A stretch of DNA of 64,000 nt from Sphingobium_A sp965228065 (GCA_965228065.1 OZ245788.1:4836001-4900000), one strand, 5' to 3'; positions 26,502 to 35,725 are shown, numbered from the stretch's first letter. Notes: a model not told the origin generated them from the letters alone. Numbers and translations: made by a program.

Positions 26502-26522
26502 TCGGATCGACTGACGATCCGA
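26502..26522. repeat. Short hairpin in the gatC leader
   Basis: TCGGATCG and CGATCCGA form a perfect 8-base stem with loop ACTGA, 15 bases upstream of the gatC start. It could be an RNA structure or a chance palindrome. Confidence 0.4.
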
Positions 26523-26564
26523 AGCGCGGCTAGCATCCACGCCGCAGCGCATCAAGCAAAGAGG

Positions 26565-28307
26565 CTATTCGAAGACGTCTCCGACCGGAATCCCGTTCAC
26601 AAAGACCTGTCGGCGCTCGATCTTGCGGATTTCGACCTCACCGCGCGCAACGGCCTCCCCCGCCTGCCTGGCCTGCGCCTTCACCTCGTCATTGGTCTTG
26701 CCGGCATCGGTATTGCCCAATCCCGGTCGTTCCCATTTGCCGTCCGCCGACAATCGCCGGACATCGACGTCGGGAGAACAGGTATCGCAGGTATAGGAAA
26801 CCATGACGGCAACGGTGTCGCCGGGCTTGTAGAGCAGCGCATAGGCCCGTGTATCGGCTTTGCTGGCATATCGATCGAATCGATTGAAGGATTCGAGGAG
26901 CCCCTGGGGCAACGGCACTTTCGCAGGCACGATACGCAGTTCCCGTGCGACACGTTCGGCCTGGGCCCTGCTGTCCTGTTCACCCGCCAACGCCCAGCGA
27001 TCCTCCGATTTCATTGCCTGAAGCGCCGCGGTGCGGATCGCGACATTGCCGCTTTTCGCCAGCCGCGCGACCGCCGCCTTGCCGGGCTCACCAAAATCGA
27101 AACGCACTGCCGCCCAGTCGAACTTGTCAGGGGATATGCGGCCACTCTCCAGCCGGGTGACCTGATCCCGCGTCGAGAGCGCATTGAAGCTGAGGATCGG
27201 CAACGCGAGGAACAGTGCCAGTCCGCACAGCGCGAAGGCAAGCGTCAGGTTTGCCGGACGCGCCAATTTCGCCCAATCCATCCGCCCGCGCGCCAGCACG
27301 ACCCAATAAGCGAGGCCATAGGCGCACGCGACGATCACGAAGGTCAGCGCCCAGAGCCGGTCGGGCGTCAGGCCATATTGCTGGATGCGCGCGCCAGTCG
27401 AGATCGCGGCGATCACAGCCAGCGGCAACATCGCGAGTGCAAGCGCCATCGCGCCCCAGCGCAGCGGCGGATAGCGAGTCTCGTCCTCCTCGCTGTTGCC
27501 GATCACGACATTGGCCAGGATCAGCGCACCGACCACGCATGACAGCAGGATCGGCGTCGTCGCCTTGGTCGCGTCCCACAATGCCGACAGGCCGGTGAAC
27601 GGAAGACTGGCAAGAAACAGCAACAGCCCGGCGCCCAGCACCGGCGCGAGGACGCCGAGCACCGCAACCACCACCTTCAGCAGCATCCGGATGATTCCGT
27701 CGCGCTTGCGGAACACACCGATCGATGCGCCGAGTGCAGTACCGATCAACAGCATCACGAACCATTGCTCGTCCAGCGCCTCCTTGATCAGCCGGATGCC
27801 GATCAGCGAGAAGAGCTCCGACAGGAGATAGGTGAGCAGGAACACCACGCCGACGAACGCCGCCGACGCGAACCACATGACCACATTGGCCCAGGCATGG
27901 CCATGAACCTCGGCATAGGGGAAGCGCCGCGCACCGTGATCGCGCGCCGTCTGGAACAGGGGCGCCGCGATCGCGATCGACAGGAAAGCACAGACCATGC
28001 GCCACCCCTCCGCCGCGCTCCAGTCGTCCGGGGTGCCGTTCCACCACGCAACCAGGGCGACGATCAGCGCCGCCACAAGCGAAAAAGCCAGCGACCATTG
28101 CCAGCGCGTGCGTTCGAGCGTGTAGGCGACCAGCGCCGCGAAACAGCCGACGAACATCGCCGACGACACCTGCAGCGTGGCCCATTGCGCGCCGCTGCGA
28201 TCGTCGCCCAGGATCAGATGGATCAGCAGCCCCGTGGCCGCGCCAAGCCCGGCCAGCAGCCATGGCCGCCACGCCCATTCGCCGCTCTGCTCGACCGCAT
28301 CGTCCAT
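26565..28307 (-). CDS. DUF4153-type polytopic membrane protein
   Basis: A 580-residue protein. The N-terminal ~390 residues hold roughly ten to eleven hydrophobic segments, including FVGVVFLLTYLLSELFSLIG and ARGRMDWAKLARP, typical of DUF4153. The soluble C-terminal ~190 residues are probably periplasmic and contain a CDTC motif in YTCDTCSPDVDV and a YALLYKPGDTV segment. The ATG at 28307 has GGGAG eight bases upstream. It is divergent from the DUF3089 gene. Function unknown in the family; a few bacterial relatives sit near envelope genes. Confidence 0.82.
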   Translation of the reverse strand: MDDAVEQSGEWAWRPWLLAGLGAATGLLIHLILGDDRSGAQWATLQVSSAMFVGCFAALVAYTLERTRWQWSLAFSLVAALIVALVAWWNGTPDDWSAAEGWRMVCAFLSIAIAAPLFQTARDHGARRFPYAEVHGHAWANVVMWFASAAFVGVVFLLTYLLSELFSLIGIRLIKEALDEQWFVMLLIGTALGASIGVFRKRDGIIRMLLKVVVAVLGVLAPVLGAGLLLFLASLPFTGLSALWDATKATTPILLSCVVGALILANVVIGNSEEDETRYPPLRWGAMALALAMLPLAVIAAISTGARIQQYGLTPDRLWALTFVIVACAYGLAYWVVLARGRMDWAKLARPANLTLAFALCGLALFLALPILSFNALSTRDQVTRLESGRISPDKFDWAAVRFDFGEPGKAAVARLAKSGNVAIRTAALQAMKSEDRWALAGEQDSRAQAERVARELRIVPAKVPLPQGLLESFNRFDRYASKADTRAYALLYKPGDTVAVMVSYTCDTCSPDVDVRRLSADGKWERPGLGNTDAGKTNDEVKAQARQAGEAVARGEVEIRKIERRQVFVNGIPVGDVFE

Positions 28308-28481
28308 CGCCGCATCTCCCCTTTCGATCAGCCTAACCTGCCGCGCTTGAAAAGCGGCATGGATTTTCGGTGCGCGATCGGTGCAGCCTGCCGAGATTGC
28401 ATCCTTCGCATCCGGCTTTAAGGGAAAGGCCAGTGTCCGGCGGGGTAAATCGCGTCGCGCCGCACGACGGAGACTCAACTG

Positions 28482-29591
28482 TTGGCCCGCAAGTTCCTCT
28501 ATATTTTCGCGATCCTGATCGTGCTCGCGATCGCAGGCGCCTTTGCCTATCGCCTGTTTCCCGTGCAGCTGCTGCGCACCGCTATGGTGCCGAGCGCCGA
28601 TTTCCGGGCGCTGCCCGCAACCAATGCCGGGGCCTATGCCGATCGCAGGATGTGGCTGGCGCGCCCCGACATCACCCGGAACAATCCCGCGTCGTGGACG
28701 CCGGAAGGATTTGCTCCGGCAACGGCGCCCCAGGCCGCGGTCTTCTTCGTTCACCCGACATCCTATCTGAACCGTGCAGCCTGGAATGCGCCGCTCGACG
28801 ATGCCGAGGCCAATGATCGCGCGGCCCTGTTCCTGCGCGGCCAGGCAAGCGTATTCAACGAAGCGGCCGCGATCTGGGCGCCGCGATATCGCCAGGCGAC
28901 GTTCGGCGCCTTCCTCACCGGCAAGGACGAGGCACAGAAAGCCCTCGACCTTGCTTATGGGGACGTGCTCGCCGCGTTCGACCAGTTCGTCTCTGCGATC
29001 CCGGCGGACCAGCCGATCATCCTGGCCGGGCACAGCCAGGGTGCGCTGCACCTGACCCGGCTGCTGCGCGAACGCGTGGCCGGCACGCCGCTCGCCGCGC
29101 GGATCGTCGCCGCTTATGTCGTGGGGTGGCCGGTGTCGCGCACGACAGATCTGCCGTCGCTCGGCCTGCCCGAATGCGCGACGTCGGATCAGGCCGGCTG
29201 CCTGTTGAGCTGGCAGAGTTTTGCGGAGCCTGCCGACACCACCCAACTGTTCGACACCTATGATGCCAGTACCGGATTCGACGGAAAGACCCGCGCGGCA
29301 ACGCCGATGGTCTGCACCAACCCGTTGACCGGGATGCGCGACGGCATCGCGCCGGCAAGCGTCAATCTGGGGACGCTCGTGCCGTCGGCCGACCTGAAGA
29401 CCGCAACCCTGACGCGCGCCGCAGTGCCTGCGCGCTGCGACGCGCGCGGCCTGCTGCTGATCGGCGACCCGCCCGAGATGGGCCCCTATGTGCTGCCCGG
29501 CAACAACTACCATGTCTACGACTACAGCCTGTTCTGGGCGAATGTCCGCGCGGATGCGGCGCGGCGCCTTGCGGCCTATAAAGCGCGATGA
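28482..29591 (+). CDS. DUF3089 alpha/beta-hydrolase-like protein
   Basis: A 369-residue protein with one N-terminal membrane segment (LYIFAILIVLAIAGAFAY) and an alpha/beta-hydrolase body. The nucleophile elbow is GHSQG in ILAGHSQGALHL; FFVHPTSYLN and the C-terminal NNYHVYDYSLFWANV are DUF3089 hallmarks. Probably an anchored periplasmic esterase or lipase of unknown substrate. The start is TTG with GGAG nine bases upstream. Its stop overlaps the ruvX start as ATGA. Confidence 0.85.
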   Translation: MARKFLYIFAILIVLAIAGAFAYRLFPVQLLRTAMVPSADFRALPATNAGAYADRRMWLARPDITRNNPASWTPEGFAPATAPQAAVFFVHPTSYLNRAAWNAPLDDAEANDRAALFLRGQASVFNEAAAIWAPRYRQATFGAFLTGKDEAQKALDLAYGDVLAAFDQFVSAIPADQPIILAGHSQGALHLTRLLRERVAGTPLAARIVAAYVVGWPVSRTTDLPSLGLPECATSDQAGCLLSWQSFAEPADTTQLFDTYDASTGFDGKTRAATPMVCTNPLTGMRDGIAPASVNLGTLVPSADLKTATLTRAAVPARCDARGLLLIGDPPEMGPYVLPGNNYHVYDYSLFWANVRADAARRLAAYKAR

Positions 29592-30064
29592 TCACGCTCG
29601 ATTCGACTGTCTTCCGCGACGCGCTGCCTGGTGGCGGCCGACTGATCGGACTCGACCTGGGCACCAAGACCATCGGGACGGCGCTGTGCGATGCGGGATG
29701 GAGTTTCGCGAGCCCGGCAGGCACGATCCGACGCAGCAAATTCTCGGCAGACAAGGCGGCGCTCGTTACGCTGATCGGCCAGCAGCATGTGGCCGGAATT
29801 GTGCTCGGCCTGCCGATCAACCTGGACGGCAGCGAAAGCCCGCGCAGCCAGTCGACCCGCGCCTTTGCCCGCAACATCGACGATCTCGGCCTGCCGATCC
29901 TGTTGTGGGACGAGCGCTGGTCCACTCAGGCGGTCGAGCGCGCGATGATCGAGGCGGATCTCAGCCGGGCGAAACGCGCCGAGCGGGTCGACACGCTGGC
30001 CGCCGCCCATATCCTGCAAGGCGCGATCGATGCGCTGGCAAGCGGCGTTGCAAAGCTCAACTAA
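29588..30064 (+). CDS. ruvX: Putative pre-16S rRNA nuclease / Holliday junction resolvase-like protein
   Basis: A 158-residue YqgF/RuvX-fold nuclease. RLIGLDLGTKTIGTALCD carries the first acidic residue; GIVLGLPINLDGSESPRS, LWDERWST with its Asp/Glu, and a final AAAHILQGAIDAL complete the RNase H-like core. Members trim the 5' end of 16S rRNA and/or resolve junction-like DNA. It is coupled to the DUF3089 gene by a 4-base overlap, and its TAA overlaps the stop of the convergent gene. Confidence 0.93.
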   Translation: MITLDSTVFRDALPGGGRLIGLDLGTKTIGTALCDAGWSFASPAGTIRRSKFSADKAALVTLIGQQHVAGIVLGLPINLDGSESPRSQSTRAFARNIDDLGLPILLWDERWSTQAVERAMIEADLSRAKRAERVDTLAAAHILQGAIDALASGVAKLN

Positions 30065-30303
30065 AGGCCAGTGACGACCACCGTGTCCCGGAAGGGAACC
30101 TCCATCACCACCGCGCCGGTTTCGTCGATGATCTCGATCCGGCATAACAGGCACAGCCGGCCTGCCGCGATCTCGCCCGCCATGATTCCACGCGCAAGCC
30201 GTATCGCCGATTCGCGGACAGCTTCGAGATCGCCGAACTCTTCGCCTTCATCATCGGGCGTCAGTACCCCGCATTCGTACAGATTGAAGAAATAGCGAGC
30301 CAT
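30061..30303 (-). CDS. Small DUF6894-type protein
   Basis: An 80-residue protein beginning MARYFFNLYECGVLTPDDEG, with the DLEAVRESAIRLARGIMAGEI helix and a final beta segment ending FRDTVVVTGL. This matches the small alphaproteobacterial DUF6894 family, often present in several copies and of unknown function. The ATG at 30303 has GGAG five bases upstream. Its stop codon overlaps that of ruvX on the other strand. Confidence 0.8.
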   Translation of the reverse strand: MARYFFNLYECGVLTPDDEGEEFGDLEAVRESAIRLARGIMAGEIAAGRLCLLCRIEIIDETGAVVMEVPFRDTVVVTGL

Positions 30304-30458
30304 GCGAACTCCGACCTTCATGAGCAATTCGATTCTCGTAGCGACAGGAAACTAATCTTGTCGCCCCCCCCATTTGCCGCGTGTTGGAACAGCAAATCGG
30401 GCGTTCGGCCGGCACTTAGACTTGCATTTCCATTCAGGCAAAGTCCAATAGTTCGAAT

Positions 30459-30743
30459 ATGATATGGATCGCGATTGCGCTGGGTCTGGCGCTTGTCAAT
30501 CTCTACGCCTTTGTACGGTTCGGCATCGACAAGGCACGTGCGCGCGCCGGGCAACGGCGGATCCCCGAAGCGGACTTGCTGTTTTCCGCGATGATCGGCG
30601 GAACGCTCGGTGCCTATGCCGGTCGCGCCTATTTTCGGCACAAGACCAGAAAGGCCGATTTTTCGCTGCGGCTGCACCTGATCGCGATGGTGCAGACGGG
30701 CATATTGATCGGGCTTGGCTGGACATGGTTCAGCACGCCTTGA
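30459..30743 (+). CDS. DUF1294 membrane protein
   Basis: A 94-residue protein with hydrophobic segments at about 1-20 (MIWIAIALGLALVNLYAFVR), 40-58 and 72-92. The central KARARAGQRRIPEADLLFSA, GGTLGAYAGRAYFRHKTRK and a C-terminal hydrophobic segment are the DUF1294 core. Function unknown. It stands alone between the DUF6894 gene and pyrB. Confidence 0.88.
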   Translation: MIWIAIALGLALVNLYAFVRFGIDKARARAGQRRIPEADLLFSAMIGGTLGAYAGRAYFRHKTRKADFSLRLHLIAMVQTGILIGLGWTWFSTP

Positions 30744-30768
30744 ACTCATCGATCAATCCGCCTAATCG
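30740..30768 (+). promoter_or_regulatory. Candidate pyrB promoter close to the start codon
   Basis: TTGAAC (30740-30745), 17 bases, TAATCG (30763-30768). Transcription would begin near 30775 with ATG at 30778, and no Shine-Dalgarno is visible, so the pyrB message may be nearly leaderless. The first hexamer overlaps the end of the preceding gene. Confidence 0.4.
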
Positions 30769-30777
30769 CGGCCTTTA

Positions 30778-31767
30778 ATGTCCTCATCCACGCCCTTCCC
30801 GTCCACCGGCCTTACCGGTGCGGCGCAATTCCCGCACAGGCACCTGACCGGTATTTCCGGTCTCCAGCCCCACGAAATCGCATTCCTGCTCGACGAAGCC
30901 GAGCAATGGGTGGACATGAACCGGGGTGCGTCCAAACATGACGACCGTCTGGCCGGCCTCACCCTGATCAACGCCTTTTTCGAGAACTCGACGCGCACGC
31001 TGTTGAGCTTCGAAATCGCGGGCAAGCGCCTGGGCGCCGATGTGGTGAACATGCATGCCGCCCAATCCAGCGTGAAGAAGGGCGAGACGCTGATCGATAC
31101 GGCGATGACGCTCAATGCCATGCGCGCCGACATCATCGTGATTCGCCATTCCAGCTCGGGCGCGGTCCAGTTGATCGCCGACAAGGTGGATTGCCCGGTG
31201 CTCAACGCGGGCGATGGCTGGCACGAGCATCCGACCCAAGCGCTGCTCGACGCACTCACCATGCGCCGCCGCAAGGGGCGGATCGCCAATCTGCGCGTCG
31301 CGATCTGCGGCGATCTGCTGCACAGCCGCGTTGCCCGATCGAACATCCTGGCGCTCACCGCGCTCGCCGCCGAAGTGCGCGTCATCGCACCCCCCACACT
31401 GATGCCGCCCGCAATCGAGCGGATGGGCGTGACGCCCTTCACCGACTTCGACGAAGGCATCGCGGGCGCAGATGTCGTGATGATGCTCCGCCTTCAGAAC
31501 GAGCGCATGCATGGCGGCTTCATTCCTTCGCCGCGCGAATATCGCACGCTTTACGGCCTGACATCGGAACGCCTGAAGCGTGCCGCGCCCGATGCACTGG
31601 TCATGCATCCCGGCCCGATGAATAGGGGCGTCGAGATCGACAGCAATGTCGCAGATGATCCCGAGCGTTCGGCGATCACCGAACAGGTGGAGATGGGCGT
31701 TGCGGTTCGTATGGCCTGCCTGGATGTTTTGACCCGCCGCAAGCGTGGTGTGGAGGGATGGGCATGA
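30778..31767 (+). CDS. pyrB: Aspartate carbamoyltransferase catalytic subunit
   Basis: A 329-residue enzyme for the first committed step of pyrimidine synthesis. FFENSTRTLLSFE binds carbamoyl phosphate, GDGWHEHPTQALLD contains the HPTQ loop, and MHPGPMNRG lies near the C-terminus. No pyrI regulatory subunit is present; instead a dihydroorotase-like gene overlaps its stop as ATGA, as in bacteria where the two proteins form one complex. No ribosome binding site precedes the ATG. Confidence 0.96.
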   Translation: MSSSTPFPSTGLTGAAQFPHRHLTGISGLQPHEIAFLLDEAEQWVDMNRGASKHDDRLAGLTLINAFFENSTRTLLSFEIAGKRLGADVVNMHAAQSSVKKGETLIDTAMTLNAMRADIIVIRHSSSGAVQLIADKVDCPVLNAGDGWHEHPTQALLDALTMRRRKGRIANLRVAICGDLLHSRVARSNILALTALAAEVRVIAPPTLMPPAIERMGVTPFTDFDEGIAGADVVMMLRLQNERMHGGFIPSPREYRTLYGLTSERLKRAAPDALVMHPGPMNRGVEIDSNVADDPERSAITEQVEMGVAVRMACLDVLTRRKRGVEGWA

Positions 31768-32963
31768 ACATGCGTGCCGTCATCAATGGCGCCGATGGCC
31801 AATCCGTGCTGATGCGCGGGGATACGATCGAGGCAGTGGGCGCGATCGATATTCCCACAGGAACCGAAACGCTCGATGCGAAGGGCGCCATCGTCGCGCC
31901 CGGTATCGTCGACCTGGGCGTATTCGCGATCGACAAGCCGGCCTGCCGCGCCGGCGGCATCGTCCGCGCGGCCTTGATGCCCGACCAGTCCCCGCCACTC
32001 GACGATGCCGGGCTGATCCAGCGCGCGGCCGACAGCGGCAAACCCGATCTTTGGGTCCATCCCATCGCCGCGGCGACGCGCGGACTGGCCGGCCTGGAAC
32101 TCGCCGAACTCGCGACAATGCGCGACAGCGGCGCACAGGCAGTCGCGACCGGCCGAAGCTGGATTCCGGATTCAGGCGTGATGCGCCGCGTTCTCGCTTA
32201 TGCCGCGCCGCTTGGCTTGACCGTGATCGCCCATGCCGAGGATAGCGGGCTGACCGCCAATGCCGTCGCCACATCGGGCGAAACCGCAACGCGCCTTGGC
32301 CTGCCAAGCGCGCCGGCCGTCGCGGAAGCGATGGCGATCGCGCGCGATCTGGCGCTGGTCGAGGACACCCGCGCTCCGATCCATTTCCGCCAGGTCACGA
32401 CTGCGGCGGGATTCGCGTTGATCCGTGCGGCGAAGGCGAAAGGCCTGCCGGTTACATGCGGCATCACTCCCGCACATCTTTATCTGTCCGACATTGCGGT
32501 TTCCGATTTCCGGACATTCGCCCGCCTCTCCCCGCCGCTACGTGCCGAAAGCGACCGGCAGGCGGCACTGGCCGCGCTGGCCGACGGCACGATCGACATA
32601 TTATGCTCCGGCCATGATCCGCGCGGCCCGGAAGACAAGCGCCTGCCCTTTGCCGATGCGGCGCCGGGCATGGCGGGGGCAGAGACATTGCTCGCCTTGG
32701 GCTTGGGCCTCGTCCGCGACGGGCATATCACCCTGCCCCGGCTGTTCGCCCTGCTTGCCGAAAACCCGGCACGCATTCTGGGGCTTCGAACGGGCACGCT
32801 GACCGCGGGGGCACCGGCCGACCTGATCCTGATCGATAGCGACGCCCCCTGGAAGATCGATACCGCGCGATTGGTCGCACGCGCCGGCAATACGCCGTTC
32901 GACGGCATGCCGGTACAAGGCCGCGTGCGCGCAATGATCAAGGGCGGCCAGCCCATCGGCTGA
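31764..32963 (+). CDS. Dihydroorotase-like protein lacking the metal-binding HxH (PyrX-type)
   Basis: A 399-residue amidohydrolase-fold protein. In active dihydroorotases the first strand reads PGxxDxHxH; here the segment is APGIVDLGVF, so the two histidines are replaced by G52 and F54. The HAED histidine is kept, but the later aspartate site reads CSGHDPRGPEDK. By analogy with Pseudomonas PyrX it is probably a non-catalytic partner that assembles with PyrB; a separate active PyrC is expected elsewhere in the genome (inference). The ATG at 31764 overlaps the pyrB stop with GGAGG seven bases upstream. Confidence 0.85.
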   Translation: MNMRAVINGADGQSVLMRGDTIEAVGAIDIPTGTETLDAKGAIVAPGIVDLGVFAIDKPACRAGGIVRAALMPDQSPPLDDAGLIQRAADSGKPDLWVHPIAAATRGLAGLELAELATMRDSGAQAVATGRSWIPDSGVMRRVLAYAAPLGLTVIAHAEDSGLTANAVATSGETATRLGLPSAPAVAEAMAIARDLALVEDTRAPIHFRQVTTAAGFALIRAAKAKGLPVTCGITPAHLYLSDIAVSDFRTFARLSPPLRAESDRQAALAALADGTIDILCSGHDPRGPEDKRLPFADAAPGMAGAETLLALGLGLVRDGHITLPRLFALLAENPARILGLRTGTLTAGAPADLILIDSDAPWKIDTARLVARAGNTPFDGMPVQGRVRAMIKGGQPIG

Positions 32964-33010
32964 CCGCCCCATGATTTTCCGGGAACGAAACTTCAGATAG
33001 TCAGGCGACG

Positions 33011-34324
33011 TCAGCGCGCCGCGAGACGCATCCCGCCGGCAAGCCGCATCGCCCATTGCGACTGGGGCTGGCCACTGTTCGCGCGAACGAAGCAGGTGCC
33101 ACCACTCGCCTTGACCTGTGCGCAGACCGCGTCGGCCGCGCCGCGCGATGCGAAGCCGCTGGCCGCAACACGATGGAGCACCGCAGCCCCCAAGCGAACG
33201 GATTCGCCATTGGGCGTGTAGCTGCCGAGCGAACCATTGCGACCGACCGCCTTTCTCCAGGCAGCCTCCGCCTTTGCCGGGGTCGAGAAAGCACCAAGCT
33301 GCACGACGAAACGTCCATCGCGGATGGCGCGCGCGATGATCGGCTGCTTCGCCGGCGCATAGCTTGCTCGGATCAATCCGGCGGGAATGGACTGCACGAT
33401 CTCTTGCCGCGGCGCGAACGCCACCTGGCGTAGCGGCGACGCTTCTACCAGTTGTTGCGCTGGAGCCGGCTCGGCAACCGGCGCTGCCACGGCGACGCCA
33501 GTCTCTTCGACCGTCGGCGCGAAAACCTGCTCAGGGCTGGCGGCGGCCAACGCCTGCTGCTGCGGCACCGCATCCGGCGCAAGCGCCAGGCGTTCGGGCT
33601 GCCCGCGATCAAGCACGGCCTTCACGCCAAGCAACGTCGCAACCTGATCCCAGCTGTTGCGCGGCTGGGCAAAGCTTGCCCAGCCCGCAAGCCGGCGATC
33701 GACCTGATCGGCCGACACATCCTGCTCGGCAATCGCACGCGCGCGCGTCCAGTCACCGGCAAGCGCATAGGTGAGTGCCAGATTCTGGCGAGTCTTGCCC
33801 GAAGCCCCCTCGGCACGTGCCGCAGGCTCCAGCAATTCCACCGCACCGTGCATGTCGCCGGCAAGTGCCAGCGCCAGGCCACGATCGGCGACCGGCATCG
33901 AATCGCCCGTCTTTTCCAGCGTATCGCGCGCAATGTCAGGGCGGCCGAGCGCGATCTGCGAAAGCGCGAGGTTCAGCGCGGCACGCCCATTGCCGGGGTT
34001 CAGGCGCAGCGTATCGAGGAATGCGGTTTCTGCCGAGACGAAGCGACCACCAGCCAGATAGGTCTGGCCGAGCAGCATGCGATAAGAAGCGTCGCGCGGT
34101 TGCGCTGCAACCGCATTCTCGGCCGCCGCGATTGCGGTGGGGAAGTCATTGGCCTTCAGCGCCTTTTCCGCCTTCGCGGCAGACGATGCTGCGCCCCTGA
34201 CCGATCCGCCCGTATCCGACGCGGAGGCAATCGCCATCGTCTTGGCGGCGGGATTGCAGCCGACCAACGTGGCACCCAGCACCACCGCCGATCCGGCCAG
34301 CTTCAGCACGAGAACCTTGTTCAT
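33011..34324 (-). CDS. TPR/SPOR-domain lipoprotein
   Basis: A 437-residue protein. The N-terminus ends in a lipobox LVGC with Cys at about 23. Residues ~45-200 carry TPR-like helices (KALKANDFPTAIAAAENAV, TYLAGGRFVSAETAFLDTL). A Pro/Ala-rich linker leads to a C-terminal SPOR domain (FVVQLGAFSTPAKAEAAW ending in CAQVKASGGTCFV), which binds denuded septal peptidoglycan. It should sit in the envelope at the division site. It is the third gene of the minus-strand ParA cluster, 21 bases after the RHH gene. Confidence 0.85.
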   Translation of the reverse strand: MNKVLVLKLAGSAVVLGATLVGCNPAAKTMAIASASDTGGSVRGAASSAAKAEKALKANDFPTAIAAAENAVAAQPRDASYRMLLGQTYLAGGRFVSAETAFLDTLRLNPGNGRAALNLALSQIALGRPDIARDTLEKTGDSMPVADRGLALALAGDMHGAVELLEPAARAEGASGKTRQNLALTYALAGDWTRARAIAEQDVSADQVDRRLAGWASFAQPRNSWDQVATLLGVKAVLDRGQPERLALAPDAVPQQQALAAASPEQVFAPTVEETGVAVAAPVAEPAPAQQLVEASPLRQVAFAPRQEIVQSIPAGLIRASYAPAKQPIIARAIRDGRFVVQLGAFSTPAKAEAAWRKAVGRNGSLGSYTPNGESVRLGAAVLHRVAASGFASRGAADAVCAQVKASGGTCFVRANSGQPQSQWAMRLAGGMRLAAR

Positions 34325-34345
34325 CTCAGTAACCCCCATTGCCCT

Positions 34346-34996
34346 TTAATGGGCCGCGCCCGGGACCTTGCGGGCAAGTTCGTCGATTTCCGGCAAGGTC
34401 GCGAGAAAGCGATCGAGCGCTTCGGTGACGATCGATTGTGCCGAGTCGCGGCTGATCGCACACGCCAGGCGAAGCTTCAGATGCCGTTCTGGATCGAGCC
34501 GCAGCGTGAAGGCAGCCTTGCCCTTGCGCGCCTTCGCCGCCTTGTGCGCGCGCTTGACGGCGACGATCGGAACCTTCTTCGTCATCAGCGGGCTCACGAG
34601 CGCCTCGGGCTCAACCACCACGGGCGCCGGTTCGATCGCCGCTTCGGCATAGACCGGCTCGTCGATCACCCCGGCCTCGACCGGTTCGATCTCCTCCGTC
34701 GGCGCGAACATCTCGGGCGCATGGAAATCGTGCGGCACGAGGTTCAACTCCTCCGCCAGTTCCTCGCGCTGGAGCATCACCTGGGGCAGTTCATGCACCG
34801 GCTCGGGATGGACATTCTGATGGATCGGAACGGGATGGCGCGGATCGTGCCCCATATCGTTCCAGCCAAGATCGTCCTGACCGTTGAAAGGGTTGCCGAA
34901 GCTCCCATAGCCCTGAGGCCGCATTGCAGGCTTTGCCTGGCCCTTGCGCGCGAGCAGAGTGGAAGAGAGCGATGCGAGTGGCTTTGGTTCACCCAT
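34346..34996 (-). CDS. ParA-associated protein with a C-terminal ribbon-helix-helix domain
   Basis: A 216-residue protein. Residues 1-140 are Pro/Glu/His-rich and probably disordered. A basic linker (KRAHKAAKARKGK) leads to a ribbon-helix-helix-like domain: FTLRLDPERHLKLRLACAI, then SRDSAQSIVTEALDRFLATL. Such domains bind DNA as dimers. Its place 12 bases after a parA gene suggests that it is the DNA-binding or adaptor partner of that ATPase in place of ParB (inference). Not a classic ParB or MipZ partner. Confidence 0.72.
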   Translation of the reverse strand: MGEPKPLASLSSTLLARKGQAKPAMRPQGYGSFGNPFNGQDDLGWNDMGHDPRHPVPIHQNVHPEPVHELPQVMLQREELAEELNLVPHDFHAPEMFAPTEEIEPVEAGVIDEPVYAEAAIEPAPVVVEPEALVSPLMTKKVPIVAVKRAHKAAKARKGKAAFTLRLDPERHLKLRLACAISRDSAQSIVTEALDRFLATLPEIDELARKVPGAAH

Positions 34997-35008
34997 GATA
35001 TCTTCCCC

Positions 35009-35725
35009 TTACTGGCCGACGACGCGACGGCCGAAGCCACCAGCGGGACGGGGAGCGTTGAGGGAATGGCCGACCGAAGGCGAACTGAACACAGTGCGGC
35101 GGAAATTCTTCTCAAGCCGATCGGACACATAGGACCAGAGCTCGGTGACTTCGTTCGCGGACCGGCTTTTCGGGTCGACTTCCATGACGGTGCGACCGTC
35201 GATCATCGAAGCGGCAAAATCGGTGCGGTGATGCAGCGTGACCGGGGCAACGGTGCCGTGCTGCGAAAGCGCGACAGCGGCTTCATAGGTGATCTTGGCC
35301 TTGGGCGTCGCGCCGTTGACCACGAAGATCAGCGGCTTGCCGGCGCGCTCGCACAAATCGACGGTCGCGCCCACGGCGCGAAGATCGTGCGGGCTGGGTC
35401 GGGTGGGAACCACGATCAGTTCGGCGACGGCGATGACGCTCTGGATCGCCATGGTAATGGCGGGCGGCGTATCGATCACCGCCAGACGGAACCCCTGCTG
35501 GCGCAGCACTTCCAGGTCGGACGCAAGCCGGGCAACGGTGGTCTGCGCAAAGGCCGGATATTCCGCCTCACGCTCATTCCACCAGTCGGCGAGCGAGCCC
35601 TGCGGATCGATATCGATCAGGACGACAGGGCCGGCGCCGGCGCGTTGCGCCTGCACGGCGAGATGACCCGACAAGGTGGTCTTGCCCGATCCTCCCTTCT
35701 GCGATGCAAGTGCCAGAACGCGCAT
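35009..35725 (-). CDS. ParA family ATPase
   Basis: A 238-residue ParA/MinD-type ATPase without an N-terminal DNA-binding extension. The deviant Walker A is SQKGGSGKTTLSGHLA near residue 8, followed by VLIDIDPQGSLADWW, VIDTPPA and VPTRPSPHDL. Such ATPases position chromosomes, plasmids or protein arrays. No ParB is encoded beside it; the next genes encode a ribbon-helix-helix protein and a SPOR lipoprotein. The unusual C-terminal ~30 residues (HSLNAPRPAGGFGRRVV) are Gly/Pro/Arg-rich. Confidence 0.9.
   Translation of the reverse strand: MRVLALASQKGGSGKTTLSGHLAVQAQRAGAGPVVLIDIDPQGSLADWWNEREAEYPAFAQTTVARLASDLEVLRQQGFRLAVIDTPPAITMAIQSVIAVAELIVVPTRPSPHDLRAVGATVDLCERAGKPLIFVVNGATPKAKITYEAAVALSQHGTVAPVTLHHRTDFAASMIDGRTVMEVDPKSRSANEVTELWSYVSDRLEKNFRRTVFSSPSVGHSLNAPRPAGGFGRRVVGQ

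Noticed and set aside
33011..35725. ParA cluster as a plasmid partition or replication origin region
   Set aside because: No ParB, parS-like sites, repA or iteron repeats are visible, and the neighbours are chromosomal housekeeping genes.
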